NCBI GenBank assembly: GCA_910578395.1
Contig: CAJTPZ010000001.1
Coordinates: 62,001-126,000 of the forward strand
DNA: 64,000 nt
Source: an uncultured Muribaculaceae bacterium
GTDB taxonomy: Bacteria; Bacteroidota; Bacteroidia; Bacteroidales; Muribaculaceae
Reading direction: 5' to 3'
The stretch's first letter is position 1. Each line of letters starts with the position of its first letter. This document shows positions 47,992-58,147 of the stretch, piece after piece. Both the position numbers and the translations under genes were made by a program. Below the pieces are notes generated by a model. It worked only from the letters and a program-made list of their open reading frames with translations. It did no database searches and was not told the DNA's origin.

Positions 47992-48447
47992 CTATCGAGC
48001 CAATATAGAATTATAGTACGCCGTATCACCGGTAACTTCCCTACCTATAAAAGGCGGCATAGCCACAACAGCGTCGACAGCCTCAAGCTCAACCTCGGCA
48101 ACAACAAGTCCCTCATGTATACCATGAAACTCATCTATCTCCCACCTGCGTCCGCCATGCCATACAATATGCCGGGTCTTACTCAAAACATTTCCTTCGA
48201 TCATATCTGCAGATGACAACATCTCCAATGCATCGGCCACAGGAACATCATACTCCCACTCGTTGCGCATCGCACCATGGTTCTTTCCCTTAACCGTGAT
48301 CCACGCTTTTTTTCCGGCAACGCGCACCCTCACTGTCGCCTCCGGACGTCTGCAAAGATAGCCTTGACACATGTCGACAGAACTTTCAGCCATTTCACGC
48401 CAACTATCGTCAACTGTCAGAAATTTCCGTTCAATTTCTTTTCCCAT
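47992..48447 (-). CDS. CYTH-domain triphosphatase-like protein
   Basis: A 151-residue CYTH (triphosphate tunnel metalloenzyme) protein. The family signature EIERKFL is at residues 4-10; the tunnel residues follow as RVRV, WITVKGK, EWEYDVP, KTRH, WEIDEFHG and VVAEVELE. Single-domain bacterial members of this size hydrolyse inorganic tripolyphosphate; adenylate cyclase or thiamine triphosphatase activity occurs in relatives. It is cytoplasmic and convergent with HU. Confidence 0.9.
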   Translation of the reverse strand: MGKEIERKFLTVDDSWREMAESSVDMCQGYLCRRPEATVRVRVAGKKAWITVKGKNHGAMRNEWEYDVPVADALEMLSSADMIEGNVLSKTRHIVWHGGRRWEIDEFHGIHEGLVVAEVELEAVDAVVAMPPFIGREVTGDTAYYNSILAR

Positions 48448-48538
48448 GATCGTTTATTTGGAATTAACATATACGAAAATAGTAATATTTAACAAATTTT
48501 GAAACCGATCGGCCCTGCATAATTCCACCATTTTTTGC

Positions 48539-48546
48539 TATCTTTG
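48539..48546 (+). promoter_or_regulatory. -7 element for the NlpC/P60 gene
   Basis: TATCTTTG, 47 bases before the start codon; no clear -33. Confidence 0.5.
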
Positions 48547-48592
48547 TATATTATATTTCCATTGGAGTGAATTCGGCTGATTAAAGTAATCC

Positions 48593-49204
48593 ATGCGCAA
48601 TCTCATCATACGGATATTTCTTGCCATTGCAGCGACATGTCCTTTCGCCATGTACGCCGATGATCCGCAGATAACCTATCTGCAACCCGACTATGACATT
48701 ATCGCGGATGCAAGCATAATAAAACCCGATCTCATCAACAGCATGACCATCTCTTCGGCCGCTGGCATGGAGCTGCTCATGGAAGAGGAAGACCAGAATA
48801 CACAGCTTGCACAAGACCTTCTTGATTACGCCAACACATTTATCGGAACAAGATATCGCCGCGGCGGCAGATCGACCAAAGGATTCGACTGCTCCGGATT
48901 CACGATTCACGTTTTCAAGGAATTCGGATATTCACTCGGCGCTTCATCACGATCGCAATACGTACAAGGCGAGGAAATCGATCAAAAATCCGACATACTC
49001 CCCGGAGATCTTCTGTTTTTCGGAGGAAGAGCCGGTGGCAAAAGAGTCGGGCATGTAGGCATAGCTGTCGACTACGATCCTGAAACCGATGAAGTTACAT
49101 TCATCCACTCAGCTACTTCAGGAGGCGTAAGGATTGATTCAACATCCGCCCCATACTACAAGCGCCGCTACATAGGCGCCCGCCGGGTAATCGGCACCAT
49201 GTAA
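48593..49204 (+). CDS. Secreted NlpC/P60 cell-wall peptidase
   Basis: A 203-residue exported protein (signal peptide about 1-22). The catalytic domain occupies about 75-203 with Cys100 in GFDCSGF, His154 in VGHVGIA, and His172 in FIHSATS as the third polar residue. Such enzymes cut D-Glu-diaminopimelate bonds in peptidoglycan stem peptides. The region between signal and catalytic domain is short and has no SH3 wall-binding module. ligA follows 65 bases later. Confidence 0.92.
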   Translation: MRNLIIRIFLAIAATCPFAMYADDPQITYLQPDYDIIADASIIKPDLINSMTISSAAGMELLMEEEDQNTQLAQDLLDYANTFIGTRYRRGGRSTKGFDCSGFTIHVFKEFGYSLGASSRSQYVQGEEIDQKSDILPGDLLFFGGRAGGKRVGHVGIAVDYDPETDEVTFIHSATSGGVRIDSTSAPYYKRRYIGARRVIGTM

Positions 49205-49269
49205 TAAAGCCGCGCCAAGCGGCGTTTTTGTTTACACAATCCGCAATTCAACAACGATTCCCATAGACT

Positions 49270-51273
49270 ATGTCTCCCCAACAGCGAGCCGATGAACTCC
49301 GCAGAATCATCAACGCTCACAATTACCGGTACTACGTCTTAAACGAACCATCAATATCCGACCGTGATTTCGATAATCTTCTCAAAGAACTTGAGCAGAT
49401 TGAGAAAGATCACCCAGAACTCGATGACCCGCTTTCACCGACCCATAGAGTCGGATCTGATTTGACAACAGGATTTGAACAAGCGATGCACATCAGACCG
49501 ATGCTATCGCTCGGAAATACATACAGCGTCGAAGAAGTCGACGCATTTTTCGCACGGGTAAAAGATGGTCTTGAGGGAGAAGAATTTGAAATCGTCGGAG
49601 AAATGAAGTTCGACGGCACATCAATCTCCCTAATTTATGAAGACGGCCGACTTGTGCGTGCCGTAACCCGTGGCGACGGAACTCGTGGCGACGTCGTGAC
49701 TGAAAATATCAAAACCATACGCAGTATTCCTCTCACACTTCAAGGTGAGGGATGGCCACACAGTCTGGAAATCAGAGGAGAAGTGCTATTGCCATGGAAA
49801 GAGTTTGACCGGCTTAACAGTGAGCGTGCTTTCAACGAGGAGCCACTGTTTGCAAACCCACGCAACGCAGCTTCAGGAACCCTTAAGCTAATGGCTCCAA
49901 AAGAAGTTGCCAAACGTGGCCTGGATGTCATTTTCTACTATGTGCTCGGCGACACACTCCCCTACGACAATCACTATGATAATCTTATGGCCGCGCGCTC
50001 ATGGGGATTCAAAATCTCCGAGCATGTGCGTCTGTTGCATTCGACCGAACAAGTCAACGAATATATTTCATATTGGGAAAAAGAGCGCAAAGCATTGCCT
50101 GTAGCCACCGACGGCCTTGTATTGAAAGTAAACTCGCTCAAGCAACAGCTTAATCTCGGATTTACGGCCAAATCCCCTCGCTGGGCCATAGCCTATAAAT
50201 TTCCTGCCGAAAGAGCTCTCACACGTCTGCGTTATGTGTCATTTGAAGTCGGACGCATGGGCCTGATCACCCCCGTTTCCAACCTGGAACCGGTATTGCT
50301 GTCGGGTACAGTGGTAAAACGTGCATCGCTGCACAATCAGGATATAATGCAACGTCTCGATCTACACGAACATGATATGCTGTGGGTTGAGAAAGGAGGA
50401 GAAATAATACCCAAAATAACCGGTGTAGACGAAAGTCAACGACTTAACGGCACAAAACCGGTTGAATTTGTCACACACTGTCCGGCCTGCGGCACGCCGC
50501 TTGTGCGTGTCGAGGGTGAAGCCGCCTGGGTGTGCCCCAACAAATTCGGCTGCACACCTCAGATCGCAGGACGCATAGAACACTTTGTTGGCCGGCGCAT
50601 GATGAACATTGAAGGCATTGGCGAAGAGATGGTTCAGCAGCTTGTAGATTCCGGTCTGGTAAAAGACATTGCGGACATCTACGACCTCACTGTCGAGCGA
50701 CTTACATCGCTCGAAGGGGTTGCCGACAAAGGAGCACGCCGCATCATAAAAGGCATTGAGGAAAGCAAACAGGTGCCATTCGAACGTGTAGTATATGCTC
50801 TGTCGATACCATATGTGGGTGAAACCGGGTCGAAGAAACTCGCACGCGCACTGGGTGATATAGATACAATCGCGTCCACTCCCTACGAAAAACTTGTTGA
50901 AATCGAAGACATAGGTCCAAGAATAGCCGAGAGCATAATCAATTATTTCAAAAACGAAAAAAAACGTGAAATAGTGCAACGGCTGCGTGAAGCAGGCGTG
51001 CAGATGGCGATGCCCGACGGACACGACTTAACCCTGTCGGAAACTTTTGCAGGAAAAACAATCGTCATAAGCGGAACTTTCACTCATCATTCACGCGACG
51101 AATACAAAGCTATCATTGAATCACATGGCGGCAAAAACGGCAGTTCTGTCTCTAAAAAGACCGACTTTATTCTTGCCGGCGACAACATGGGCCCTGCAAA
51201 ACTTGAAAAAGCGGCAAAACTCGGTGTGCCGGTGATCGACGAAGAGTCATTTCTCGGTATGCTGCCACAATAA
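49270..51273 (+). CDS. ligA: NAD+-dependent DNA ligase
   Basis: A 667-residue LigA of normal length. The adenylated Lys is Lys113 in KFDG; the Ia domain begins with HNYRYYVLNEPSISD. An OB fold, a four-Cys zinc finger (CPACGTP with CPNKFGC), helix-hairpin-helix repeats, and a C-terminal BRCT domain (from about 590, FAGKTIVISGTF) follow. It seals nicks in replication and repair using NAD+. MFS and PfkB genes follow in the same direction at short spacing. Confidence 0.96.
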   Translation: MSPQQRADELRRIINAHNYRYYVLNEPSISDRDFDNLLKELEQIEKDHPELDDPLSPTHRVGSDLTTGFEQAMHIRPMLSLGNTYSVEEVDAFFARVKDGLEGEEFEIVGEMKFDGTSISLIYEDGRLVRAVTRGDGTRGDVVTENIKTIRSIPLTLQGEGWPHSLEIRGEVLLPWKEFDRLNSERAFNEEPLFANPRNAASGTLKLMAPKEVAKRGLDVIFYYVLGDTLPYDNHYDNLMAARSWGFKISEHVRLLHSTEQVNEYISYWEKERKALPVATDGLVLKVNSLKQQLNLGFTAKSPRWAIAYKFPAERALTRLRYVSFEVGRMGLITPVSNLEPVLLSGTVVKRASLHNQDIMQRLDLHEHDMLWVEKGGEIIPKITGVDESQRLNGTKPVEFVTHCPACGTPLVRVEGEAAWVCPNKFGCTPQIAGRIEHFVGRRMMNIEGIGEEMVQQLVDSGLVKDIADIYDLTVERLTSLEGVADKGARRIIKGIEESKQVPFERVVYALSIPYVGETGSKKLARALGDIDTIASTPYEKLVEIEDIGPRIAESIINYFKNEKKREIVQRLREAGVQMAMPDGHDLTLSETFAGKTIVISGTFTHHSRDEYKAIIESHGGKNGSSVSKKTDFILAGDNMGPAKLEKAAKLGVPVIDEESFLGMLPQ

Positions 51274-51293
51274 GCAATCCAATACAACAAATA

Positions 51294-52514
51294 ATGAGTA
51301 AACTTGTAACTAAAAAGTATATACTCCCGTTCGCACTTATAACCTCACTTTTTTTCATGTGGGGTTTTGCAAGAGCTATACTTGATGTACTAAACAAGCA
51401 TTTTCAGGAATCACTGTCGATTTCAATCACACAGTCAACCTTGATTCAGGCCACAACCTATCTGGGATATTTCCTTATGGCAATACCCGCAGGAATCATC
51501 ATCACGCGCCTCGGTTACCGACGCGGTGTAGTGATCGGATTACTGCTCTTTGCCGCAGGATCACTTCTTTTCATCCCAGGCTCCTCCGCCATGTCATTTA
51601 CAATATTTCTGATCGCGCTGTTTGTGATTGGATGCGGCCTTGTCATACTCGAAACTGCGGCAAATCCATACGCATCGGTACTCGGTTCGCCTGACACAGC
51701 TGCAAGCCGCCTTAATCTCGCACAGTCGTTCAACGGACTTGGATGCATCATCGCTCCAGTGCTGGTAGGCGGATTCCTATTTTCGGGTGACGGGAACAAT
51801 GGAGTTGATATCCCCTATGCAGTAATGGGAATCATAGTATTGGTTGCCGCGCTGATATTCTCCCGCGTAAAACTGCCGGAAATCACAACAGATGCAAGCG
51901 ACAATGCAATCGAAACCCAATCAACATCAATAGCATCAACTATAAAACGGCTGTTATCGGATCATGTGTTCAGGTTCGGCCTTATAGCGCTCTTCTGCTA
52001 TGAGATTTCAGAAATATCCATCAACAGCCTGTTTATCAACTACACAACGGCAGAAGGCTGGATGGATAAAACCGTGGCCTCGGCCGTACTCTCTTTCGGA
52101 GCCCTCGGCCTTTTCATGTTCGCCAGAGTCGGAGGCAGCTGGATCATGAGCCGCATCAAGGCCGAAAAAGTACTTGCATTCTGCGGATTTATGACTGTAG
52201 TCAGCGCACTTCTTGTGGCTATGGATTTAGGCACTATCTCTAAAATAGGCCTTTTTTCCTGCTATGCGTTTGAAGCCATAATGTTCCCGACGATCTTCGC
52301 AATTACAATCGCGCGTGTCGACAACAACTCAGTCAAAATTGCTTCGTCGCTCCTGATGATGACCCCTATCGGAGGTGCCGTCGGAACTCTTCTCATGGGC
52401 ATTTTGGCAGACGCCACTTCAATGTCGACATCATTTATCATTCCCGCCGCAGGCTACATATTTGTTTTTCTCTATTCACTAAGCAGGCTCAGCGCCACAC
52501 GTAAAACTGCATGA
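51294..52514 (+). CDS. MFS sugar transporter, FucP-like
   Basis: A 406-residue, 12-helix major facilitator of the fucose:H+ symporter/glucose-galactose transporter group. The group marker GLVILETAANPYASV is present in helix 4, and the N-terminus FFMWGFARAILDVLNKHFQ matches FucP-like proteins. It imports a hexose or related monosaccharide with H+. Its stop region overlaps the PfkB kinase start by 4 bases, so transport and phosphorylation of the same compound is likely. The sugar is not identified. Confidence 0.9.
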   Translation: MSKLVTKKYILPFALITSLFFMWGFARAILDVLNKHFQESLSISITQSTLIQATTYLGYFLMAIPAGIIITRLGYRRGVVIGLLLFAAGSLLFIPGSSAMSFTIFLIALFVIGCGLVILETAANPYASVLGSPDTAASRLNLAQSFNGLGCIIAPVLVGGFLFSGDGNNGVDIPYAVMGIIVLVAALIFSRVKLPEITTDASDNAIETQSTSIASTIKRLLSDHVFRFGLIALFCYEISEISINSLFINYTTAEGWMDKTVASAVLSFGALGLFMFARVGGSWIMSRIKAEKVLAFCGFMTVVSALLVAMDLGTISKIGLFSCYAFEAIMFPTIFAITIARVDNNSVKIASSLLMMTPIGGAVGTLLMGILADATSMSTSFIIPAAGYIFVFLYSLSRLSATRKTA

Positions 52515-53404
52515 CTGAAACATACTCCATGCCCGATATCTGCTGTATCGGCCACATAACCCACGACAAGGTCATCACACCCAAGTTTGAGGCTCACATG
52601 CCGGGAGGCACAGCCTACTATTTCGCCAAAGCACTTGCCAGATTTGATCACAGCACCTTTCAGCTCATCACCGCCGTGGGCGACGACAACAATGCCGTCA
52701 TCGACGAACTACGTGCCGACGGCCTGAATGTAACCGTGCTTCCGAGCCGCCATTCAGTGTTTTTTGAAAACAAATATGCCGAAAACATGGCCGACCGCAC
52801 CCAGCGTGTCCTTGCCAAGGCCGATCCATTCACTACCGGCAATCTTGTCGGTGCAAAAGCCCGTATATTCCATCTCGGCACACTCCTGGCCGACGATTTC
52901 TCATTTGAAGTGATCAGACACCTGTCAGTGATTGGTATTGTATCGGTTGACATACAGGGATATCTGCGCAAAGTCATCGGCGATAAAGTTTATCCCGTAG
53001 ACTACGATCTGAAACGGGAAGCAATGCCTTATATCCATATCCTTAAAGCCAATGAAATGGAGATGGAGGTCCTCACCGGAATATCGGATCCCTACGATGC
53101 AGCCCGTAAACTCGCCGACTGGGGTTGCCGCGAAGTGCTGCTGACTCTCGGTGACAAGGGTTCATTGATCTATGCCGACGGAAATTTCTATGAGATTCCG
53201 GCTATTACAGCAAAAGAAGTAGTTGACACAACCGGCTGCGGTGACACTTATATGGCCGGATATCTTTATATGCGTGCACGAGGTGCATCCTATCAGGACT
53301 CCGGCACTTTTGCAGCCGCAATGTGTACCCTCAAGCTCGAACGCAAAGGTCCGTTTGACGGCACACAGGCTGACGTCGAGGCCTTAATCGGCTCCCAGAT
53401 ATAA
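52511..53404 (+). CDS. PfkB-family carbohydrate kinase
   Basis: A 297-residue ribokinase-fold kinase. The N-terminal GG motif is MPGGTAYYFAKALA (about 32-45), and the C-terminal signature DTTGCGDTYMAGYL holds the catalytic Asp in GCGDT. It phosphorylates a sugar or nucleoside in the cytosol. A 4-base overlap with the FucP-like transporter suggests it acts on what that protein imports. It converges on the SusCD locus gene at 53486 and is separated from it by a strong terminator. Confidence 0.9.
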   Translation: MTETYSMPDICCIGHITHDKVITPKFEAHMPGGTAYYFAKALARFDHSTFQLITAVGDDNNAVIDELRADGLNVTVLPSRHSVFFENKYAENMADRTQRVLAKADPFTTGNLVGAKARIFHLGTLLADDFSFEVIRHLSVIGIVSVDIQGYLRKVIGDKVYPVDYDLKREAMPYIHILKANEMEMEVLTGISDPYDAARKLADWGCREVLLTLGDKGSLIYADGNFYEIPAITAKEVVDTTGCGDTYMAGYLYMRARGASYQDSGTFAAAMCTLKLERKGPFDGTQADVEALIGSQI

Positions 53405-53427
53405 ATAGCCGTAAAAATACTACAACG

Positions 53428-53466
53428 ACATAGCCCCGGACCAAAAGTCCGGGGCTATGTATTTTT
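53428..53466 (+). terminator. Strong terminator between convergent operons
   Basis: A perfect 14-bp stem (53428-53441 with 53447-53460), 5-base loop and ATTTTTC. The minus strand can form the same stem but with a poor T tract. Confidence 0.92.
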
Positions 53467-53485
53467 CATTTAATGACCAACAAAT

Positions 53486-54751
53486 TTAACCGATAGAAAC
53501 ATCGCGCTTCATCGATACATCGGCGTTGAAACAAATGCGATGGCTTTCAATCGAATCATTGATACCTGTAAGAATGGATTTATGACGATTCATGCGCAAT
53601 GTGTTGACAAAGTCACGGATAATCTCGATATCAGCACCGGCATGAAACGGCTTGCCTTCAAGACCACTGAAATCATATATCCTTCTGGTGCGCGTACGGA
53701 AATCATTTACGGTTATCCGGCTTTCGTCTCCGTAGATCTCACCGTGGGTCAGGCACACATGCGTTATGCGATGATCTTCAAGGGTAAAAAAGTCCATAGA
53801 CATATTCACTGTCACGTCATTTTCCATAATCATCGAGAGCACCTGATGATCAACGACATCATTGTCGCAGTGATATACACATCGTCCAAACTTTCCCTCC
53901 TCAAGCTCACGATCGACAACATCGGCGAGTGTGCAGCCCTCAGGTATATCGAAATTCTTTGTCCACGCTCCACGACGTTTATAAAGGTTTACAGCCGAAT
54001 AAGGACAATCACTTTCTATACCGCAATTCACGCAACGGTCAGCCGCCCCTTCGGGAGCCGCCGACGATGTAAACCAACGCAACGATCCGAAGGATGATAA
54101 TCTGCGGCATTTGGCGCCAATCAACCACACTATGAAATCGACATCATGACAACATTTTGACAGTAAAACCGGATTGGTTTTCTTCTCGCTGCTGAAGATG
54201 CCACGGACATAAGAGTGAGTAGCCCTGTCGAGTCCAACCGACGCGCGATGATCTACAGACACTATCTGCCCCAGTTCTCCATTATCCACAAGTTCTTTGA
54301 ACTTTTGAAAATAAGGATGATAACGAAGCACATGACATATACCTACCGTAAGACCGCGGGTATCGGCTTTTTCAGCTATAGCACGACATTCTTCCAATGT
54401 CTGGGCAATCGGCTTTTCAAGCAAGACATGATAGCCATGGTCGAGAGCAAGCATCGCCGGGCGGAAATGCGCATTCTCAGGAGTGCATATCAACACGGCA
54501 TCAGCCTTCACAGGATCCAGAAAAAATGAATCCACATCACTGAAACACTGCGATGGGCGCAGGCCTGCCGCCTTGGCCACATTCTGCCGCCGGAGACCAT
54601 TGATCTCCACCACCCCCACAAGTCTCACCTCTTCGGGATGATTCAGTATGTAATGAAGATACTTGGCAGTGCGGTTACCCGCTCCAATGGCCACAATGGA
54701 CAGTGGAGCGGGGTTAATGCCGTTATTTATTTCCACATTTTTGGCGCTCAT
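53486..54751 (-). CDS. Cytosolic Gfo/Idh/MocA-family oxidoreductase
   Basis: A 421-residue NAD(P)-dependent dehydrogenase without signal peptide. The Rossmann start is VAIGAGNRTAKYL and the family EKP motif is VLLEKPIAQT; the C-terminal catalytic domain follows. A Cys cluster RCVNCGIESDCPYSA (about 238-252) occurs, known from one subgroup of the family and possibly metal-binding. It is the last gene of the SusCD locus, 5 bases after the HEAT-DUF1080 gene. In a 3-keto-glycoside pathway it could reduce the imported keto-sugar to the normal sugar. Direction of reaction and substrate are inferred. Confidence 0.87.
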   Translation of the reverse strand: MSAKNVEINNGINPAPLSIVAIGAGNRTAKYLHYILNHPEEVRLVGVVEINGLRRQNVAKAAGLRPSQCFSDVDSFFLDPVKADAVLICTPENAHFRPAMLALDHGYHVLLEKPIAQTLEECRAIAEKADTRGLTVGICHVLRYHPYFQKFKELVDNGELGQIVSVDHRASVGLDRATHSYVRGIFSSEKKTNPVLLSKCCHDVDFIVWLIGAKCRRLSSFGSLRWFTSSAAPEGAADRCVNCGIESDCPYSAVNLYKRRGAWTKNFDIPEGCTLADVVDRELEEGKFGRCVYHCDNDVVDHQVLSMIMENDVTVNMSMDFFTLEDHRITHVCLTHGEIYGDESRITVNDFRTRTRRIYDFSGLEGKPFHAGADIEIIRDFVNTLRMNRHKSILTGINDSIESHRICFNADVSMKRDVSIG

Positions 54752-54756
54752 GCGTC

Positions 54757-57700
54757 TTATTTGCTCAAATCTTTGATACGGATATTACGGAACTTGATAC
54801 CAGAGCCGTGTCCGAGGAATCCCACATGTCCGCTTTTGTTGAACAGACCGGGATGATTGAGGTGATCGACGGTATAGGGATTTCTCTTTTCTCCATCGGG
54901 AGCCACATTGTGTCCTTGTGTGGCCTCACGGATATTGCCGTCGAGAATCACCTCGCCATTGACAGTAACGGTAATACGGTCACCTACAGCACGAATCTCC
55001 TCGGTATTCCACACATTCAGCCCAGGGAACACGACCCGCTTTGCCGGAATGATACCATATACAGAGCCGTGTACCTGATACGGACGTAATCCCTTATAGA
55101 TCGGGGCATCATGATCAAGCACCTGAATCTCCATGCCATGATAGGCAGCGTCGACCCCCATAGGAGTGCGGATACCTATGCCGTTGTTGACACCTTCTTT
55201 CTCAAACATGAACTCAAACCGCAGAATAAAATCACTATACTCGTCAATAGTATAAAGATTTCCTCCGCTGCCATAACTTGCATTCACATAGATAGTACCG
55301 TCGACCGGAGTGTAGTTCACCTTGTTACCAGTCCATTTATGCATCGAACGACCGTCGAACAGAAGTTCGAACCCATCGGCAACCTCCTCTGCAGAAAGCT
55401 CTGTCATAGGAGTCGACGGTAACTTGCGGATATAGACCTCACGGACCTCAAAAGGCTTACCATCGCCAACAAACATGATATTTCCCGAAGAGTAAACAGG
55501 CTCACCGTTCTTGTAAGGGTTGACCATTGTCTCGTTGTTCATCACGGTCTCACCGTTCTCAACTACCGTTATACGGTCATTATTGACTTTTATGTAGGTT
55601 GTGTTCCATTCTCCTTCGGGATTGACCGCACTTTTGTGCTCTATGCCGTTGCCAGTATTGCTGTCAAGCACTCCGGAAGCCTCGCCACCGAGGTTGATCT
55701 GCTCTATCGAGCGTATACCTAAACCGCCGTTGCCTTTCCACTCCATCATCATATCGAAGTTCTCGTATGTTTCAGGAAGAGCCACCACAGAACGGTCGGT
55801 TCCATTGTAACTTAGAACTCCATTGCTATTTGTCCAGGATTTGGCGGCAGATTTTGCAGCGGCCTCAGACTTTTTTCTTGCTGAAGCCTTTGATGTTTTC
55901 ACAGCTTCGGGATTCAGTGCTACAGGTGACAGCACAGGATTTGCCGCAAGCACATCTATAAAATCAGCTTCGGGAAGACGCGACAGAAGTCCGTTAACAT
56001 CATCGACTGCATAACCCGCATCAGCAGTACCTATGGCTTTGAATGCAGCCGCAGCATGGTTGAGAGCGTCACGCATTGATGTTCCACCAAGATCCATAGT
56101 GTTTTTCGACGCGATTGTGCGGATTGCCTCGGCTGCAGCCTCACGGGTTGCAGGTATTCCTGTATATCTGTCGACGACAAGTACAGCCGGATAGGTGTAG
56201 GTACCGGCAAGGCCGTTGATCATACGGTTCCGTACTTTCTCATCCTTGGCAACCTCAAGACCTTTGCGGTAAAGCTGATATTTTCTAACAGGATTATAAT
56301 CAGATTTGCCTGTAAGGGTGGCATATCGATTCAGAGCCTCGGCTGAGTTGGTCATATCCTTCACTGCGATATCATAAAGTATATCGAGCATTTCCAGATT
56401 GTCGACAGTAAGAAGTGCGGCAAGAGCGGCCTGACGGTCTCCCTTTTCATAACCCTCGGTAAGAGTTGCTATAGCTGATGAGTTTCCTGCCTGTGCAAGT
56501 GACGGATAATAAAGTGCCGGATTTGACGATTTCTCAAGCTTGGCGTTCACACGTCTGTACTGTTCGGCGGCAGGAAGATTTCTCAATGAAGACTTCATGG
56601 CAGCCTGCAGATCAGCTGTGTGTTTACCTCCGTCTTTCTCTATGATCTGGCTTAAGCGATCGAAATCAGAAGCAGAAACCACTCCGGCAAGAGCAGAATA
56701 GGCAGCATCACTGACCTCCTTGTTTTCTGATGACAAAAGTGAATAAACCTTTGGAGCAGCCTCGCTCATGCGACGTACAGAGGCAATATGCAACGCGGCA
56801 ACTTGTGAAGCCTCGTTGTCGAGAGCTTCCATGATACCGGGGTTAACCTTTCCTTTAAAAGCAAGGAGAGCCGCCATAGCAGCTTTTGAATTATCTCCTG
56901 AAAGCTGAATGACGAGCCCCATGAGAGCATCGTCGCCACCTATGCGTCCGGCAGCACGTATAGCCGCCTCGGCCAGACCTTCTTCCTTGTCGTCAGTCAT
57001 TGCGGCATTGATTGTGCCCATCTGCGATGCCACATGGTTGGCACCAAACCAGTTCAGAATATCTACTTTGGCCGGAGAAGCTTTCTTGCTGTTGACGATT
57101 TCGGCGAGCTTGGCGTATACAACCTCGTCGGCCCACGGCTCACAGTTGCGCAATGCGTCGAATCGGGTTGCACGGCTCGGGTTCTTCATCGCGTCAAGAA
57201 GCTGCGGAAGTGACGCGCGTTTGTTCACTTTTGATATGACACGCATTGCCGAACTGCTCACGTAGTCCTTGTCGTTTTTGACAAGCGATTTGGCGGCTTT
57301 TGCAGCAGCCGCACCTTCGCCATTGTCAACCATAGTGTTAAGAAGAGTCAGAAGCCCCTCGGTAGCCGAGTTGTCTTTACCCCACTCGTAATTTGACGCC
57401 TTGGCAGCCTTCATCAGCGATGGAAGCGATTTTGAAGTGCCCACACGACCAAGTGCGTAATAAATCGCATCAAGCGTCTTGGCGTCAGCACCTTTTATCC
57501 AGGAGAGAAGAACAGGCTCGGCGTTCTTCAGACCCACATAACCGGCCACACGTGCCATGTCGGCGCGTGGAGCTGCATCAGTTTTCATTACATCAAGCAA
57601 AGCGGCACCACCGTCAGGCACTGTAGCAAGACCATTAAGGGCTACCTGACAGAGATACTTGTCGGAAAGGTATTTGAAAAATACCACTGCATCTTCAGCT

Positions 57701-58101
57701 GCTGAGATACGCTGAAGCAGAGAAAGCAGAAACGCACGATTGGCATCATCGCCGCATTTTGCCACTGCCTCAACAAGCCCTTTGCGCACAGCCGCGCGAT
57801 TAGGATTGGCGACATCAGCACCTACGTAGCTTACCACTCCATCAAGAGCATATTCAACAAGATTGTTCTGCCCCTTGTCGGCCGGTACAAGCATTGATGC
57901 AAGCTGAAGCACTCCATCTGTACCGGTTCCGGCGAGTTCACCCATCAGGGTGTTATAATTATTCTGACGTGAAGCTGGAAGCTGAGCCAGAGCGTCGGCC
58001 ACAATCGTGGAAACCACACGGTTGCGAGAATCCTGCGCTCCCATATTGAAGCCGGGAAGCATGAAAGCCGCAAGTAATGCCGATATAAATAGTTTTCTCA
58101 T
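54757..58101 (-). CDS. Exported HEAT-repeat protein with two C-terminal DUF1080-type domains
   Basis: A 1114-residue exported protein (signal peptide about 1-22). Residues about 30-730 are a long solenoid of HEAT-like helical repeats. An Ala/Lys linker (about 735-755, SARKKSEAAAKSAAKS) leads to a degenerate jelly roll (about 756-885) and a full DUF1080 (3-keto-disaccharide hydrolase, PF06439 type) domain at about 890-1114, marked by GFELLFDGRSMHKW and HVGFLGHGSGIKFRNIRI. The fusion would give a hydrolase on a large protein-binding scaffold. It lies between the two Gfo/Idh genes; the gap to the last gene is 5 bases. Confidence 0.83.
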   Translation of the reverse strand: MRKLFISALLAAFMLPGFNMGAQDSRNRVVSTIVADALAQLPASRQNNYNTLMGELAGTGTDGVLQLASMLVPADKGQNNLVEYALDGVVSYVGADVANPNRAAVRKGLVEAVAKCGDDANRAFLLSLLQRISAAEDAVVFFKYLSDKYLCQVALNGLATVPDGGAALLDVMKTDAAPRADMARVAGYVGLKNAEPVLLSWIKGADAKTLDAIYYALGRVGTSKSLPSLMKAAKASNYEWGKDNSATEGLLTLLNTMVDNGEGAAAAKAAKSLVKNDKDYVSSSAMRVISKVNKRASLPQLLDAMKNPSRATRFDALRNCEPWADEVVYAKLAEIVNSKKASPAKVDILNWFGANHVASQMGTINAAMTDDKEEGLAEAAIRAAGRIGGDDALMGLVIQLSGDNSKAAMAALLAFKGKVNPGIMEALDNEASQVAALHIASVRRMSEAAPKVYSLLSSENKEVSDAAYSALAGVVSASDFDRLSQIIEKDGGKHTADLQAAMKSSLRNLPAAEQYRRVNAKLEKSSNPALYYPSLAQAGNSSAIATLTEGYEKGDRQAALAALLTVDNLEMLDILYDIAVKDMTNSAEALNRYATLTGKSDYNPVRKYQLYRKGLEVAKDEKVRNRMINGLAGTYTYPAVLVVDRYTGIPATREAAAEAIRTIASKNTMDLGGTSMRDALNHAAAAFKAIGTADAGYAVDDVNGLLSRLPEADFIDVLAANPVLSPVALNPEAVKTSKASARKKSEAAAKSAAKSWTNSNGVLSYNGTDRSVVALPETYENFDMMMEWKGNGGLGIRSIEQINLGGEASGVLDSNTGNGIEHKSAVNPEGEWNTTYIKVNNDRITVVENGETVMNNETMVNPYKNGEPVYSSGNIMFVGDGKPFEVREVYIRKLPSTPMTELSAEEVADGFELLFDGRSMHKWTGNKVNYTPVDGTIYVNASYGSGGNLYTIDEYSDFILRFEFMFEKEGVNNGIGIRTPMGVDAAYHGMEIQVLDHDAPIYKGLRPYQVHGSVYGIIPAKRVVFPGLNVWNTEEIRAVGDRITVTVNGEVILDGNIREATQGHNVAPDGEKRNPYTVDHLNHPGLFNKSGHVGFLGHGSGIKFRNIRIKDLSK

Positions 58102-58147
58102 GATTACTTAGTCAATAACGTGATGATTGGAGATTTATGGATCAGAT

